This document shows positions 13,026-13,036 of a DNA stretch of 13,036 nucleotides, piece by piece (the stretch's first letter is position 1; the number at the start of each line of letters is the position of its first letter). The DNA is taken from assembly GCA_035997675.1 (NCBI GenBank), contig DASYIJ010000296.1:1-13036 (forward strand), read 5' to 3'. The notes beneath the pieces are model-generated. The model made no database searches. It was not told the origin of the DNA and was given only the letters and a program-made list of their open reading frames with translations. This stretch comes from JALYZC01 sp035997675 (GTDB taxonomy: Bacteria; Actinomycetota; Thermoleophilia; Solirubrobacterales; Solirubrobacteraceae). The position numbers were made by a program, and so were the translations under genes.

Positions 13026-13036
13026 GCGGTCTTTAG

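Overview
The window is about 73% G+C, gene-dense and almost entirely coded on the minus strand. Base composition, GTG starts, four-base stop/start overlaps, an imuB-DUF6504 pair and DUF4430 lipoproteins next to an ECF transporter all point to a high-GC actinobacterium, most likely class Thermoleophilia (Solirubrobacter/Conexibacter/Patulibacter-like). That placement is inferred from protein character, not from a marker gene.

Region 1 (1-1688, minus) is a three-subunit proton-translocating NAD(P) transhydrogenase, pntAA-pntAB-pntB, with pntB cut by the left edge.

Region 2 (1718-8957, minus) is the main interest. A promoter and a cobalamin riboswitch precede six genes, and all five junctions between them are 4-nt stop/start overlaps. 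In transcription order the genes are: two secreted DUF4430-like proteins; a DUF4430 lipoprotein; the ECF transmembrane protein EcfT; a double-headed EcfA ATPase; and an ECF substrate-binding (S) membrane protein fused to an extracellular squalene-cyclase-like alpha/alpha toroid. Animal intrinsic factor and transcobalamin are built from an alpha/alpha barrel plus a DUF4430-type beta domain. This operon therefore looks like a dispersed bacterial counterpart of those carriers, wired to an ECF importer and switched by B12.

Region 3 (8934-9507, plus) is a divergent PduO-type cob(I)alamin adenosyltransferase that would turn the imported corrinoid into coenzyme B12. Its -10 element overlaps the riboswitch promoter, and its mRNA is probably leaderless.

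Region 4 (9517-13004, minus) starts at a LexA-type SOS box overlapping the start of imuB, a catalytically degenerate Y-family polymerase subunit. A DUF6504 protein, a membrane diguanylate cyclase with an intact GGEEF motif, and a PAP2-family membrane phosphatase follow. The genes are tightly spaced (4-nt overlap, 15-nt gap, 25-nt gap), so c-di-GMP synthesis may be co-transcribed with the DNA-damage mutasome.

No tRNA, rRNA, CRISPR array, insertion sequence or phage gene was seen. The only gap near 240 bases (8709-8946) is filled by the riboswitch, the ribosome-binding site and the divergent promoters.
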